62,991 bases of DNA from Bacteriovoracaceae bacterium (GTDB taxonomy: Bacteria; Bdellovibrionota; Bacteriovoracia; Bacteriovoracales; Bacteriovoracaceae). Made by a program: the position numbers and the translations under genes. The notes below the pieces were generated by a model, which worked only from the letters and a program-made list of their open reading frames with translations, had not been told where the DNA came from and did not search any database. This document shows positions 54,384 through 62,991 of this stretch, piece after piece (within the stretch, counting starts at the first letter, position 1; the number at the start of each line of letters is the position of its first letter). Location: the NCBI GenBank assembly GCA_018675575.1, contig JABGXW010000082.1, positions 1-62,991 of the forward strand, read 5' to 3'.

Positions 54384-55786
54384 TGCCTAACTTTAGAAAC
54401 TTAAAAGAAATTCAAATAAATGAAAATGTTTCTATTGTAGAAGCACTTGAGAAGATAAATGAAACAGCAATTCATACCGGTAGCAAAGGTTTTATTGTGT
54501 TAATTGATTCTAATGAAAAATGTTCAGGTGTATTAACAGATGGTGATTTTCGAAGAATGATCTTGGAAAAAATAGACTTACAACAACCTGTAAAGTTTCA
54601 TGCTAACAAGGACTTCAAGTCTGTTGGGCCCAATTATTCTTCACATGAAATACTTAGATTTTTTGATTCTGGTTTAAGAAGTGTCCCAGTAATTGATAAA
54701 GAAGGAAAACTCGTAGATTTATTGGTTTATGATAAGTTCCTAGCTTCGGCTCGAGGAAAGGAAAATATATTTAGAGCGAAGTCTCCTGTTCGAGTTAGTT
54801 TTGCTGGAGGAGGGACAGATATGTCATTCTTTTTCCAACAAAATAAGGGGTATGTATTAAGTACTACTATTAACAAATATTGTTATGCATCCTTGAAGAT
54901 GAGAAGTGATGACAAAATTTTTATTAATAATGGAGATCTTGGAATTAACCTTGAGTATGAGAACTATTCTGAATTTCAAAAAGATTCCAATAACGACCTA
55001 ATAAAATCATGTGTAAAGATTATGGAACCTGATTATGGATTTGAGCTTTTTACTCATTCTGAAATAGAGCCCGGAACAGGTCTTGGTGGTTCTTCTGCAA
55101 TGTCATCGGCAGTAATAGGTGCATTTAATAAGGCAGATAGTAATAGGTATCTTGATAAGTATCATATCGCTGATTTAGCTTATCAGGCAGAGAGAATTGA
55201 TCTTGGCATAGAAGGCGGATGGCAAGATCAGTATGCAACAGTCTTTGGAGGATTTAATCTTATTGAGTTTAGAAATAATGAAATTATTGTTGTTCCTCTA
55301 AGAATCAACCCCGATGTACTACATGAATTACAGTATAATTTATTGTTATTCAGAGTAGGAGCAACTAGAAATTCTGGAGATATAATAACTGATCAAAAAT
55401 ATAACTTTGAAAAAAGTTCAGATCAAAAAGAATACTATATGAGTCTCGCAACTCTTGCATTGAAAATGAAAGATGAGTTGCTAAGAGGCGAATTGACTAA
55501 ATTTGGGAGATCTTTACATGAGGGATGGTTATTGAAAAAAAAGCTTTCAAACAATATCTCGGGCAATCATATTGATGAGATATATTCAGAGTCTTTAAGG
55601 CTAGGGGCACTAGGCGGAAAAGTTCTAGGTGCTGGAGGCGGCGGGCATATGCTGTTGTACTGTCGGCCGAAATATCAATCTGAGGTAATTAATCATCTTA
55701 TATCTCAAGGCGGAAAAAGAGTCGACTTTGATTTTATCGATCATGGTCTTGAAAACTGGGAAACATTTGTTGAGTCAGATGAATAG
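54383..55786 (+). CDS. Fusion of a CBS-domain pair and a GHMP-family heptose kinase-like domain
   Basis: A 467-residue two-part protein. Residues about 5-125 form two CBS motifs (GFIVLIDSNEKCSGVLTDGD, LRSVPVIDKEGKLVDLLVYD), of the kind found on NulO-pathway nucleotidyltransferases such as PtmE. From 130 on there is a complete GHMP kinase resembling HddA, with RAKSPVRVSFAGGGTDMSFF, the ATP loop EIEPGTGLGGSSAMSS, GGWQDQYATVFGGFN and the C-terminal GALGGKVLGAGGGGHMLL. HddA phosphorylates C1 of a heptose 7-phosphate. The CBS part may sense a nucleotide and control flux. It shares one base with the preceding gene. Confidence 0.9.
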   Translation: MPNFRNLKEIQINENVSIVEALEKINETAIHTGSKGFIVLIDSNEKCSGVLTDGDFRRMILEKIDLQQPVKFHANKDFKSVGPNYSSHEILRFFDSGLRSVPVIDKEGKLVDLLVYDKFLASARGKENIFRAKSPVRVSFAGGGTDMSFFFQQNKGYVLSTTINKYCYASLKMRSDDKIFINNGDLGINLEYENYSEFQKDSNNDLIKSCVKIMEPDYGFELFTHSEIEPGTGLGGSSAMSSAVIGAFNKADSNRYLDKYHIADLAYQAERIDLGIEGGWQDQYATVFGGFNLIEFRNNEIIVVPLRINPDVLHELQYNLLLFRVGATRNSGDIITDQKYNFEKSSDQKEYYMSLATLALKMKDELLRGELTKFGRSLHEGWLLKKKLSNNISGNHIDEIYSESLRLGALGGKVLGAGGGGHMLLYCRPKYQSEVINHLISQGGKRVDFDFIDHGLENWETFVESDE

Positions 55787-56727
<941 letters not shown>

Positions 56728-56728
<1 letters not shown>

Positions 56729-57549
56729 TGAAAAGCAAACTTGGCATCTTTCAGGGAAGATTATCTCCATCCATAGAAGGAAAAGTTCAATTCTTTCCTA
56801 AGGAATCATGGAGAGATGAGTTTCCTATAGCAAAATCTCTTGGATTTGAACTTATTGAGTGGGTCCTAGATAAAGATTCAATTCTTGATAACCCAATTCT
56901 TTCTGAGGAAGGATTGCTGGAGATAAAGAGTCTAAGTGACAAAGATGGAATTCAAGTTTTTGGAATTTGTACAGATAATTACATGGTCGATCCATTTGTT
57001 GATAATACAGAAATTCTTACTCAGCTAATTACGTCAGTTGGTAAAGCTGGTGTCGAGATTATCGAAATCCCTTTATTAGGTGCTTCATTGGTTGAAAATA
57101 CTGATCAAATGAAGATTACAGCTAAAAAACTAAATGAGTTGGAATCAATATGTACTGAGTACAAAATGGGAATTGCACTTGAAGTAGGATTAGATACTTC
57201 TGGGGTATTAGATTTTTTTGAATATGTTAAAAACCCTTTTGTTTCTGTAAATTACGATACTGGTAATAGTGCCTATTGGAATTTTGATCAGCTGAATGAA
57301 ATTTCAAATTATAGTCATCTAATTGGAAATATACATATAAAAGACTGTACACCAGAGCTTTATAGCGTTCCATTAGGAAAGGGGAATGTTGATTTTCCTG
57401 CAGTCTTTAAGCTTTTAAAGTTAAAAGGCTATAAAAAACATTTCATACTACAGACAGCCAGAGGCGAAAACGATATAAATGTGGCCAAGGAATATTACGA
57501 ATTCATTACACCATTAATAAACGAGTTAAATAATGAATCTAGGACTTGA
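56728..57549 (+). CDS. TIM-barrel sugar isomerase/epimerase-like protein (second of two)
   Basis: A 273-residue xylose-isomerase-like TIM barrel. GIFQGRLSP is at the start, FELIEWVLDKDSILDNP is near 46, and VEIIEIPLLGASL, GIALEVGLDTSG, VNYDTGNSAYW and IGNIHIKDCTPELY carry the metal-binding Glu, Asp and His positions of hydroxypyruvate isomerase or tagatose-epimerase-like enzymes. The substrate is unknown. Together with the gene at 53508 it gives the operon two such barrels, an unusual combination with neuB. It overlaps the next gene by 17 bases. Confidence 0.85.
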
Positions 57550-58303
57550 AGGAAAAAGAATACTCGTTACCGGTTCGAGTAGAGGTATCGGTAAAGGTAT
57601 TGTGAAGACACTTCTTAAAGAAGGAGCATGTTGCACTATTACGGGTCGAAATGCAGAATCTGTTAACTCAACAGTTCATGAGTTCGAGTCTGAGTATCCT
57701 GGGAAAGTGATACCAATAATTGGTGACTTTTCAGATTCGAAATTTACCAATGGGCTTTTAAGTGAAGTCAAAAAAGTGTGGCCTAGTATCGATGCAATTG
57801 TTGCCAACGCTGGAGCTGTTTTTCCAACTAAAAGCCTTTCTGGCCAACACGAAGATTGGGATCAATTTCTTAAGGCGAATCTCTATACGGCCATAAATAC
57901 TGTTTCATATCTTAAAGAAGAAGTTTCAAAAAATAATGGAAGTATTGTTTTTATTTCTTCAATTGCTGGAGTGGAGCACCTTGGTGCGCCAGGTCCCTAC
58001 GAAGGAGCGAAGGCAGGATTAAACGTGTTTATGAAATCCCTTTCAAGAGAACTGGCGGGAGATGGAGTCAGAGTTAACTCAGTTTCTCCAGGAAATATCA
58101 GATTTGAGGGGGGAAATTGGGATAAAAAAGAAAAAGAAAATGCTGCTGCAGTAGAAAAAATGCTGGAAGAAAAAGTACCAATGAAAAGATTCGGTAAACC
58201 AGAAGAGATAGCTGACGTCGTAGCTTTCTTACTTTCGGGGAGGGCCAGTTTTATAACCGGGGCTAATATCATTGTTGATGGCGGTCAAACTGTAAAATTT
58301 TGA
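57533..58303 (+). CDS. Short-chain dehydrogenase/reductase (first of two)
   Basis: A 256-residue classical SDR. VTGSSRGIGKGIVKTL is the cofactor site, VANAG stabilises the fold, and the active site consists of Ser in VFISSIAGVEH with Tyr and Lys in PYEGAKAGL. FITGANIIVDGGQTV is the usual C-terminal signature. It would oxidise or reduce a hydroxyl or keto group of a sugar using NAD(P). Its ATG lies inside the preceding gene, and the next gene follows after seven bases. Confidence 0.92.
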   Translation: MNLGLEGKRILVTGSSRGIGKGIVKTLLKEGACCTITGRNAESVNSTVHEFESEYPGKVIPIIGDFSDSKFTNGLLSEVKKVWPSIDAIVANAGAVFPTKSLSGQHEDWDQFLKANLYTAINTVSYLKEEVSKNNGSIVFISSIAGVEHLGAPGPYEGAKAGLNVFMKSLSRELAGDGVRVNSVSPGNIRFEGGNWDKKEKENAAAVEKMLEEKVPMKRFGKPEEIADVVAFLLSGRASFITGANIIVDGGQTVKF

Positions 58304-58310
58304 GGAAAAT

Positions 58311-59171
58311 ATGGGAAGATATGATCATGTAAAAATAGAATCATCAGTTAAGAAACAATTTTCCCTTGAAGGGAAGAGAGCTATTATTACTGGTGGTGGA
58401 GGATTCCTGGGACTTCAATTTGCAGAGTCTCTAGGTGAAATGGGTGCTGAAATTGTTCTTGTAGATATTTCCGAGGAAGGTTTGCAAGATAATTCAAACT
58501 CTTTGAAAGAAAAAGATATTAAAAATTCCTTTGTTAAATTAGACCTTACTTCTCCTGAGGAGATCTCTGAGAAAATTGGAAATATTCTTCATGAAAATCA
58601 AGTTCAAGTTCTTGTAAATGGAGCAGCTTTTGCTATGAAGAATCTTCAAGAGGGTGGGGAAGGTTTCTTTGCAAAGTTCGAAGACTATGATTTTAAACTT
58701 TGGAACCTTGCAATTGATGTTAATCTGAATAGCAATTTCCTTATCACCCAGATAGTCGGTAAACATATGAAGGATAATGGGAGCGGTTCTATTATTAATA
58801 TCGCTTCTGATGTGGGAGTTATCTCACCAGATCATAGAATTTATCAACCAAATGAGAATTATGATTATGATGGTGTTGAATTCAATACTCCAATGTCTTA
58901 TTCAACGTCTAAAGCCGGAATTATTTCTATGACAAAATATCTTGCTACCTACTGGTCTAAAGTAGGGATTAGGGTAAATAGTATTTCGCCAGCAGGAGTT
59001 TACAGGGGACAGGATGATAAATTTGTTGAACAACTTGAAAACTGTATTCCATTGGGTAGAATGGCCCAGCCTACAGAGTTGAAAGGAGCAGTCGCATTTT
59101 TAGCGTCTGATGCATCTTCTTTTATTACAGGGCATAATTTGATGGTCGATGGCGGCCGTAGTATTTGGTGA
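58311..59171 (+). CDS. Short-chain dehydrogenase/reductase, PtmA-like (second of two)
   Basis: A 286-residue classical SDR. The cofactor loop is IITGGGGFLGLQFAE (about 28-42), with ILVNGAA, IINIASDVGVISPDHRIY and the active-site MSYSTSKAGIISM (Tyr-x3-Lys). An insertion around 175-195 (QPNENYDYDGVEFNTP) is typical of the PtmA-like group found in flagellin and surface nonulosonate loci. FITGHNLMVDGGRS closes the fold. It follows the other SDR by seven bases and precedes neuA by four. Confidence 0.92.
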   Translation: MGRYDHVKIESSVKKQFSLEGKRAIITGGGGFLGLQFAESLGEMGAEIVLVDISEEGLQDNSNSLKEKDIKNSFVKLDLTSPEEISEKIGNILHENQVQVLVNGAAFAMKNLQEGGEGFFAKFEDYDFKLWNLAIDVNLNSNFLITQIVGKHMKDNGSGSIINIASDVGVISPDHRIYQPNENYDYDGVEFNTPMSYSTSKAGIISMTKYLATYWSKVGIRVNSISPAGVYRGQDDKFVEQLENCIPLGRMAQPTELKGAVAFLASDASSFITGHNLMVDGGRSIW

Positions 59172-59175
59172 TTAA

Positions 59176-59898
59176 ATGAAAAAATGTATTGCAATCATTT
59201 GTTGTCGAGGTGGCTCGAAAGGGATACCTGGAAAGAACATTAAAGATTTTTTTGGAAAACCTCTTTTGGGCTGGATTATTGAAGAGGCAAAGAAAGCAGA
59301 TGTTTTTGAAGAGATCATTCTATCGACTGACTCCGAAGAAATTGCTGAAGTTGGAAAAAAATATGGTTGTACTGTTCCTGTATTGAGGCCAGCAGAAATA
59401 GCGGGTGATAGTGCAAATCAATTTGATTCACATGCTCATATGTTTGATTATCTAAATGTTGATGATGAGACTCATATTGTTTGCAACCTCAATAACAACC
59501 CTTTCATAAATTCTCCATTGATCAAAAGAAGTCATGATCTTTTTATTGAGAATAACTCTGAGGTGATTGTTCTCGATACTGTGAAAATCCCTGGCGACTA
59601 TATCTATTTTAGACAGTCTTTTGAACATAAAGGGAGAATGAGGTTTCAATTTGCTAGAGAATTTGGAGAGTCACAAATTAATCGACAAACAGTTGGACCA
59701 ACATTTTCTGCTATTAATAACATAAGGTGGGGAAGGCCATCATATTTGAGATCATATGATAATTTTAAATGTGAGCTGGTTGAACATGGTTTTATTCCAG
59801 TAGACTTGCCGAAATTAAGAAATTTTGATCTTGATGACCTTGCCGATTGGGAAATCGCAGAGGCTGTTATGGACAAATTGATCAAGATGGGAGAATAA
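59176..59898 (+). CDS. neuA: Acylneuraminate cytidylyltransferase (CMP-nonulosonate synthetase)
   Basis: A 240-residue enzyme that activates a nonulosonic acid with CTP for transfer. The P-loop-like CRGGSKGIPGKNIKDFFGKP (about residues 10-29), TDSEEIAEV and LDVTxxP-like NLNNNPFINSPL match CMP-sialate synthetases. The usual RSDxTAQF catalytic segment is changed (RPAEIAGDSANQFDSHAHMF), which may reflect a different sugar. It lies four bases after the PtmA-like SDR and one base before the second aminotransferase. It confirms that the operon ends in a CMP-activated product. Confidence 0.92.
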   Translation: MKKCIAIICCRGGSKGIPGKNIKDFFGKPLLGWIIEEAKKADVFEEIILSTDSEEIAEVGKKYGCTVPVLRPAEIAGDSANQFDSHAHMFDYLNVDDETHIVCNLNNNPFINSPLIKRSHDLFIENNSEVIVLDTVKIPGDYIYFRQSFEHKGRMRFQFAREFGESQINRQTVGPTFSAINNIRWGRPSYLRSYDNFKCELVEHGFIPVDLPKLRNFDLDDLADWEIAEAVMDKLIKMGE

Positions 59899-59899
59899 A

Positions 59900-61090
59900 A
59901 TGACAAGAAAGCATGAGATCAATTGGAGTCGAAAATCGCATAACTATACCAAAGAAGAATTGACTGACTTGGTTGATTTTTTAAACACTACTGATTCGTT
60001 CACTCAAGATGTTCAAAAAGAAAAATTTGAAAAAGAGTTTTCTGAGTACACAGATAATCCTAACTGTTTTGCTGTTTCTAGCTGCACGTCTGCTTTAGAG
60101 CTTACTGCGGCCTTAATGAATATTCAAAAAGGAGATGAAATTATTGCTCCGGCTCATACTTTTTGTGCAACAGTGATGCCTTACTTGAGATTTGGAGCAA
60201 TAATTAAGTGGGCTGATATTGACATGGATACGAGAGTTATTAGTGCTGAAACCATTCGTCCTTTGATTACTCCTAAAACTAAAGCTATTGTGCTCGTTCA
60301 CTTGTATGGTCTGATGTGTGATATGGATCCCATCATGGAATTAGCTCGAGAACATGGAATCAAAGTTGTTGAAGACAATGCTCAATCTCTAGGAGCTACA
60401 TATAAAGGTAAAAAATGTGGAACATTTGGAGATTATGCTTGCTATAGTTTTCATACTCAAAAAAATATCACCACATTGGGTGAGGGTGGAATCCTAAGTG
60501 TTAAAAATGATGATGAGGCCAAAAGAGTCTCCGGACTTATGCATAATGGTTTAGCGTTATATCCTCAAAGGGAGGAATATTGGATTCCGGCCATGAGTGA
60601 TGTACAGCTTGATCCAAAGGGTGTCATTCCATATAACTTTTGCCTCTCAGAGCCACAATGTTTTTTGGGAAGAAAAGTTTTAAAAAGAATCGAAAATCTA
60701 AATCAAACACGAATTGAGAGAGCAGAATATTTAAAAACTGAATTGAAAGATTATCCCGAACTTGTTTTTCAAAAAATTCCAAGTGATGAATATAAACATG
60801 TGTATCATCTCCTTCCAGCAATGTTTGATGGTTCAAAGTTCGGTAAAAACAGAGATGATTTAATTAGATTACTTTTTAATGAATATGGTATTCAGGCCAT
60901 CGTTCAGTATTATCCTTTATACAGGTATCCACTTTTTAAAGACCTTGGGCTTGGTGAAGCTAATTGTCCTAACACTGATAACTATTTTGACAATATGATC
61001 AGTTTCCCTTTCTATGTATGGGCCTCAAAAGAAGAATTTGACTATGAGATCAATTCAATCAAAGAAGCGATTGACAGGCTGAGAGGTTGA
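59900..61090 (+). CDS. DegT/DnrJ/EryC1-type aminotransferase (second of two)
   Basis: A 396-residue PLP enzyme. SSCTSALELTAALM binds the phosphate, VVEDNAQSLGATYKG holds the ring-binding Asp, and the PLP lysine is in SFHTQKNITTLGEGG. It is only distantly like the aminotransferase at 50738, with a longer C-terminal part (FNEYGIQAIVQYYPLYRYPL). Two aminotransferases imply two amination steps, as in di-amino nonulosonates, or two alternative substrates. It starts one base after neuA. Confidence 0.92.
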   Translation: MTRKHEINWSRKSHNYTKEELTDLVDFLNTTDSFTQDVQKEKFEKEFSEYTDNPNCFAVSSCTSALELTAALMNIQKGDEIIAPAHTFCATVMPYLRFGAIIKWADIDMDTRVISAETIRPLITPKTKAIVLVHLYGLMCDMDPIMELAREHGIKVVEDNAQSLGATYKGKKCGTFGDYACYSFHTQKNITTLGEGGILSVKNDDEAKRVSGLMHNGLALYPQREEYWIPAMSDVQLDPKGVIPYNFCLSEPQCFLGRKVLKRIENLNQTRIERAEYLKTELKDYPELVFQKIPSDEYKHVYHLLPAMFDGSKFGKNRDDLIRLLFNEYGIQAIVQYYPLYRYPLFKDLGLGEANCPNTDNYFDNMISFPFYVWASKEEFDYEINSIKEAIDRLRG

Positions 61091-61091
61091 A

Positions 61092-61751
61092 ATGAAGTTT
61101 GATGAATGGCATCCAGACTATGAATCGACAGTAGTTGAGAGAGCAAAAAATGGGCAAGATCTTTCTTTTTTGAAGCAGGAAGAAGAAATGTTGAAACCAT
61201 GGTTGGAAACCGGAAAATCTTTGTTGGATGTCGGATGTGCTACGGCCTACTCTTATTACAATTTTAAGAAATATGGAGTTGATTTTCGTGGTGTGGATAT
61301 CGTGAACTCTTACATCGAGGCTGGAAGAAAACATCTTTCTGAGCAAGGCATGGAACCCTCCAATCTCAACTGTAAAAGTATTTACGAACTTGGAAAAGAT
61401 GACTGTTGTGATATTGTTATCTGTAACACGATGATTCAGCATCTTGATGAGTATTCTGAAGCCTTGAAGAAGATTGCTGAAGTGACCGGAGAAGTTGCTC
61501 TGGTTAGAACTCTGACTTCGGATAAAACTATAATCAGAAAAACCATAACTCATACCGACACTACAATTGCAGACAACCTATCCAACGATGGAATACCTTT
61601 TAATGTTTATAATGAACAAGATTTAAAAGAGGAACTGTTGAAACATTTCTCCACTGTTGAAATTGTCCCTGATTCCTACACAAATGAGCAACAAGTTCAG
61701 ATATTCGAAAAGGACTATTATTCTTATACGATTTTCAAGTGTCTAAAGTAG
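61092..61751 (+). CDS. SAM-dependent methyltransferase
   Basis: A 219-residue class I methyltransferase. SLLDVGCATAYSYYNF is motif I, followed by DFRGVDIVNSYIEAG (ribose-binding Asp) and DIVICNTMIQHLDEYSEALK (motif IV). It is the last gene of the 12-gene operon, one base after the aminotransferase, and probably methylates the sugar made by the operon or the glycan carrying it. Its last nine bases overlap the convergent PFTS-motif gene. Confidence 0.88.
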   Translation: MKFDEWHPDYESTVVERAKNGQDLSFLKQEEEMLKPWLETGKSLLDVGCATAYSYYNFKKYGVDFRGVDIVNSYIEAGRKHLSEQGMEPSNLNCKSIYELGKDDCCDIVICNTMIQHLDEYSEALKKIAEVTGEVALVRTLTSDKTIIRKTITHTDTTIADNLSNDGIPFNVYNEQDLKEELLKHFSTVEIVPDSYTNEQQVQIFEKDYYSYTIFKCLK

Positions 61752-62991
61752 ATCTTTGATTTTCGAGCTCATCTCGTCGGGAGATATTTGATTGAAGTAG
61801 GCTAAAGCATCTTCCGTGAATTTAAACTCATTGTTTTTCACTTTTTCGACAACATTTATCAATTCTTGAGATGTATTCAGCGTAATGCTGTCGAAGGCAT
61901 TTTTGAAAGTGCTTTTGCAAAACTTAGTAGAGTCATAATAAATAGAAGGCACACCCAAAGCGATAGCTGCCAATCCTGGTGAAGTGAATGGTGACGAAAT
62001 AACTAGATCAGCAATTGAAATGAGCGAGAGTGGATCAGTTTTTAATTCTTCGAAAGTGACATTACCATTAGCCATATTTTTTAATTCATTGAGAGAAGAA
62101 ACGTCATGATAAAGAGGATTATTAGTAATTGGCTTCTTTCCTTTTATTATAAATTTGGCATCAGGATATTTTTTTAGTAAATCTTGAATACCTTTATAAA
62201 AACCTTCTTGAGTAGATAATTCATAAAAAGGTCCATGCCCTCTTTGAAGTCGGGCGTGACTTTTCATAGATTCTGAGTCAAAAACAACTATTGTGAATTT
62301 TTCGATATTTTTTTGAAGTTTCAAGTTGTTCCAGCAACCATTCATTACTGGGCCGTAGACATGAATTTTGTTTTTGGTTTGTATCCATTGCCTATCATTA
62401 AGAAGTTTCCTCGTTAGTTCATTCCAGACGAGGGTTTGGTCAGCCTCTCTCAAACAGAACCTAATATTATTATCATTAAACTGAGATGAGGAAGTCTTGT
62501 ATGCAAATTCTCCAGCCCCGTAAAACCAATTGCTAGTTTTAATATTATGATGAGATAAAAATGGTACTATATGAAGTTCCGGCCAGCCCTGAGCAAGTGA
62601 GTATAAAACATTAATTGGATTAATCTTTTTAATTAGAGGTGACCAAAAACGAAATTCCGTTTCTACTTTATACAAATAAAGGCCTTCAAAATCACATTTT
62701 ACAAGATGCTTTAATAAAGATGATATTTGATTAACTATTAGGATGATTTTTTTTGAAGATTCAATTGTTGAAAGAAGTTCTCTTTCCGAATAGGCTATTA
62801 TACCTCGTTCATGATTGAGTTTTCTTGCCTCTTTAGGAATATTATTCTGAAAAATATAGATGACATCTTTAGACTCCAAGATTCCATTTTTAACTAGCCA
62901 TGAAAAATCAGATTCTTTTTTATGATATCCAAGTTCGGCAGAGCTAAGACCCATTACGATATTTTTGGTCTGTTTAATTTTAATTCTTTTA
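61743..62991 (-). CDS. Polysaccharide biosynthesis protein with PFTS motif, cut by the window edge
   Basis: A cytoplasmic GT-B-like protein of at least 415 residues. The C-terminal half has AKFIIKGKKPITNN and the signature SIADLVISSPFTSPGLAAI (Pro-Phe-Thr-Ser), found in a family of surface-carbohydrate synthesis proteins related to CDP-glycerol or capsule transferases. ALGVPSIYYD follows. An ATG at 62952-62954 is possible, but it has no ribosome site, and the frame stays open upstream to the edge with beta-strand-like KIKQTKNIVMGLS, so the real start is probably outside the window. It could transfer a sugar or polyol phosphate; the donor is unknown. Confidence 0.85.
   Translation of the reverse strand, partial: KRIKIKQTKNIVMGLSSAELGYHKKESDFSWLVKNGILESKDVIYIFQNNIPKEARKLNHERGIIAYSERELLSTIESSKKIILIVNQISSLLKHLVKCDFEGLYLYKVETEFRFWSPLIKKINPINVLYSLAQGWPELHIVPFLSHHNIKTSNWFYGAGEFAYKTSSSQFNDNNIRFCLREADQTLVWNELTRKLLNDRQWIQTKNKIHVYGPVMNGCWNNLKLQKNIEKFTIVVFDSESMKSHARLQRGHGPFYELSTQEGFYKGIQDLLKKYPDAKFIIKGKKPITNNPLYHDVSSLNELKNMANGNVTFEELKTDPLSLISIADLVISSPFTSPGLAAIALGVPSIYYDSTKFCKSTFKNAFDSITLNTSQELINVVEKVKNNEFKFTEDALAYFNQISPDEMSSKIKDLL

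Overview
The window is AT-rich, gene-dense DNA from a Gram-negative bacterium. Gene content fits a low-GC member of the Bdellovibrionota, most likely the Bacteriovoracia (Bacteriovorax/Halobacteriovorax-like predators). That placement is inference. It rests on AT-rich codon use, a TonB-dependent receptor, heptose and nonulosonate-type surface-sugar genes, many small secreted proteins with no recognisable family, and reliance on imported vitamin B12. No rRNA, tRNA or CRISPR array was seen.

Layout. 1-7.3 kb: start of an unidentified gene cut by the window edge, gmhA and trxA, an RDD membrane protein, polA, a retropepsin-like membrane-anchored protein and a CLC chloride transporter. 7.4-9.5 kb: groES-groEL with a strong terminator. 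9.5-13 kb: an accessory stretch with a possible small mobile-element remnant, a sigma-54 promoter driving a small secreted protein, a methyltransferase with a signal peptide and unidentified genes. 13-16.8 kb: peptide importer genes yejA-yejB-yejE without the ATPase yejF. 16.8-19.6 kb: FecR-domain and other envelope proteins. 19.6-24.8 kb: vitamin B12 uptake, with btuB behind a cobalamin riboswitch and divergent btuF-btuC-btuD. 24.8-28.7 kb: an HtrA-type protease, psd, a nuclease/phosphatase-family protein and a sigma-54-controlled pair of small proteins. 28.7-33.4 kb: metF-metH, the B12-dependent methionine branch. 33.5-38.5 kb: two unusual histidine kinases, a regulator with a small secreted partner, and a lipoprotein.

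38.5-63 kb is a surface-polysaccharide region. It starts with a rightward operon (glycosyltransferase, galE, O-antigen ligase-like protein, aldose epimerase, LhgO-like oxidase). A REP-type transposase, a lytic transglycosylase, a small secreted protein and a decayed second lhgO follow. Next is a leftward operon (hddC-like nucleotidyltransferase, initiating sugar-phosphate transferase, two methyltransferases). Divergent from it is a tightly packed 12-gene operon mixing nonulosonate enzymes (NeuB, NeuD, NeuA, two DegT-type aminotransferases) with a CBS-heptose-kinase fusion, two TIM-barrel isomerases and three dehydrogenase-fold enzymes. It lacks a recognisable NeuC or 4,6-dehydratase and is the best candidate for an undescribed pathway. 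A PFTS-motif polysaccharide gene runs off the right edge.

Connections: riboswitch-controlled B12 import feeds MetH. GmhA, the kinase fusion and the HddC-like enzyme form most of a GDP-heptose route. Several genes lack a Shine-Dalgarno sequence and have a -10-like hexamer exactly six bases before ATG, suggesting frequent leaderless transcription.
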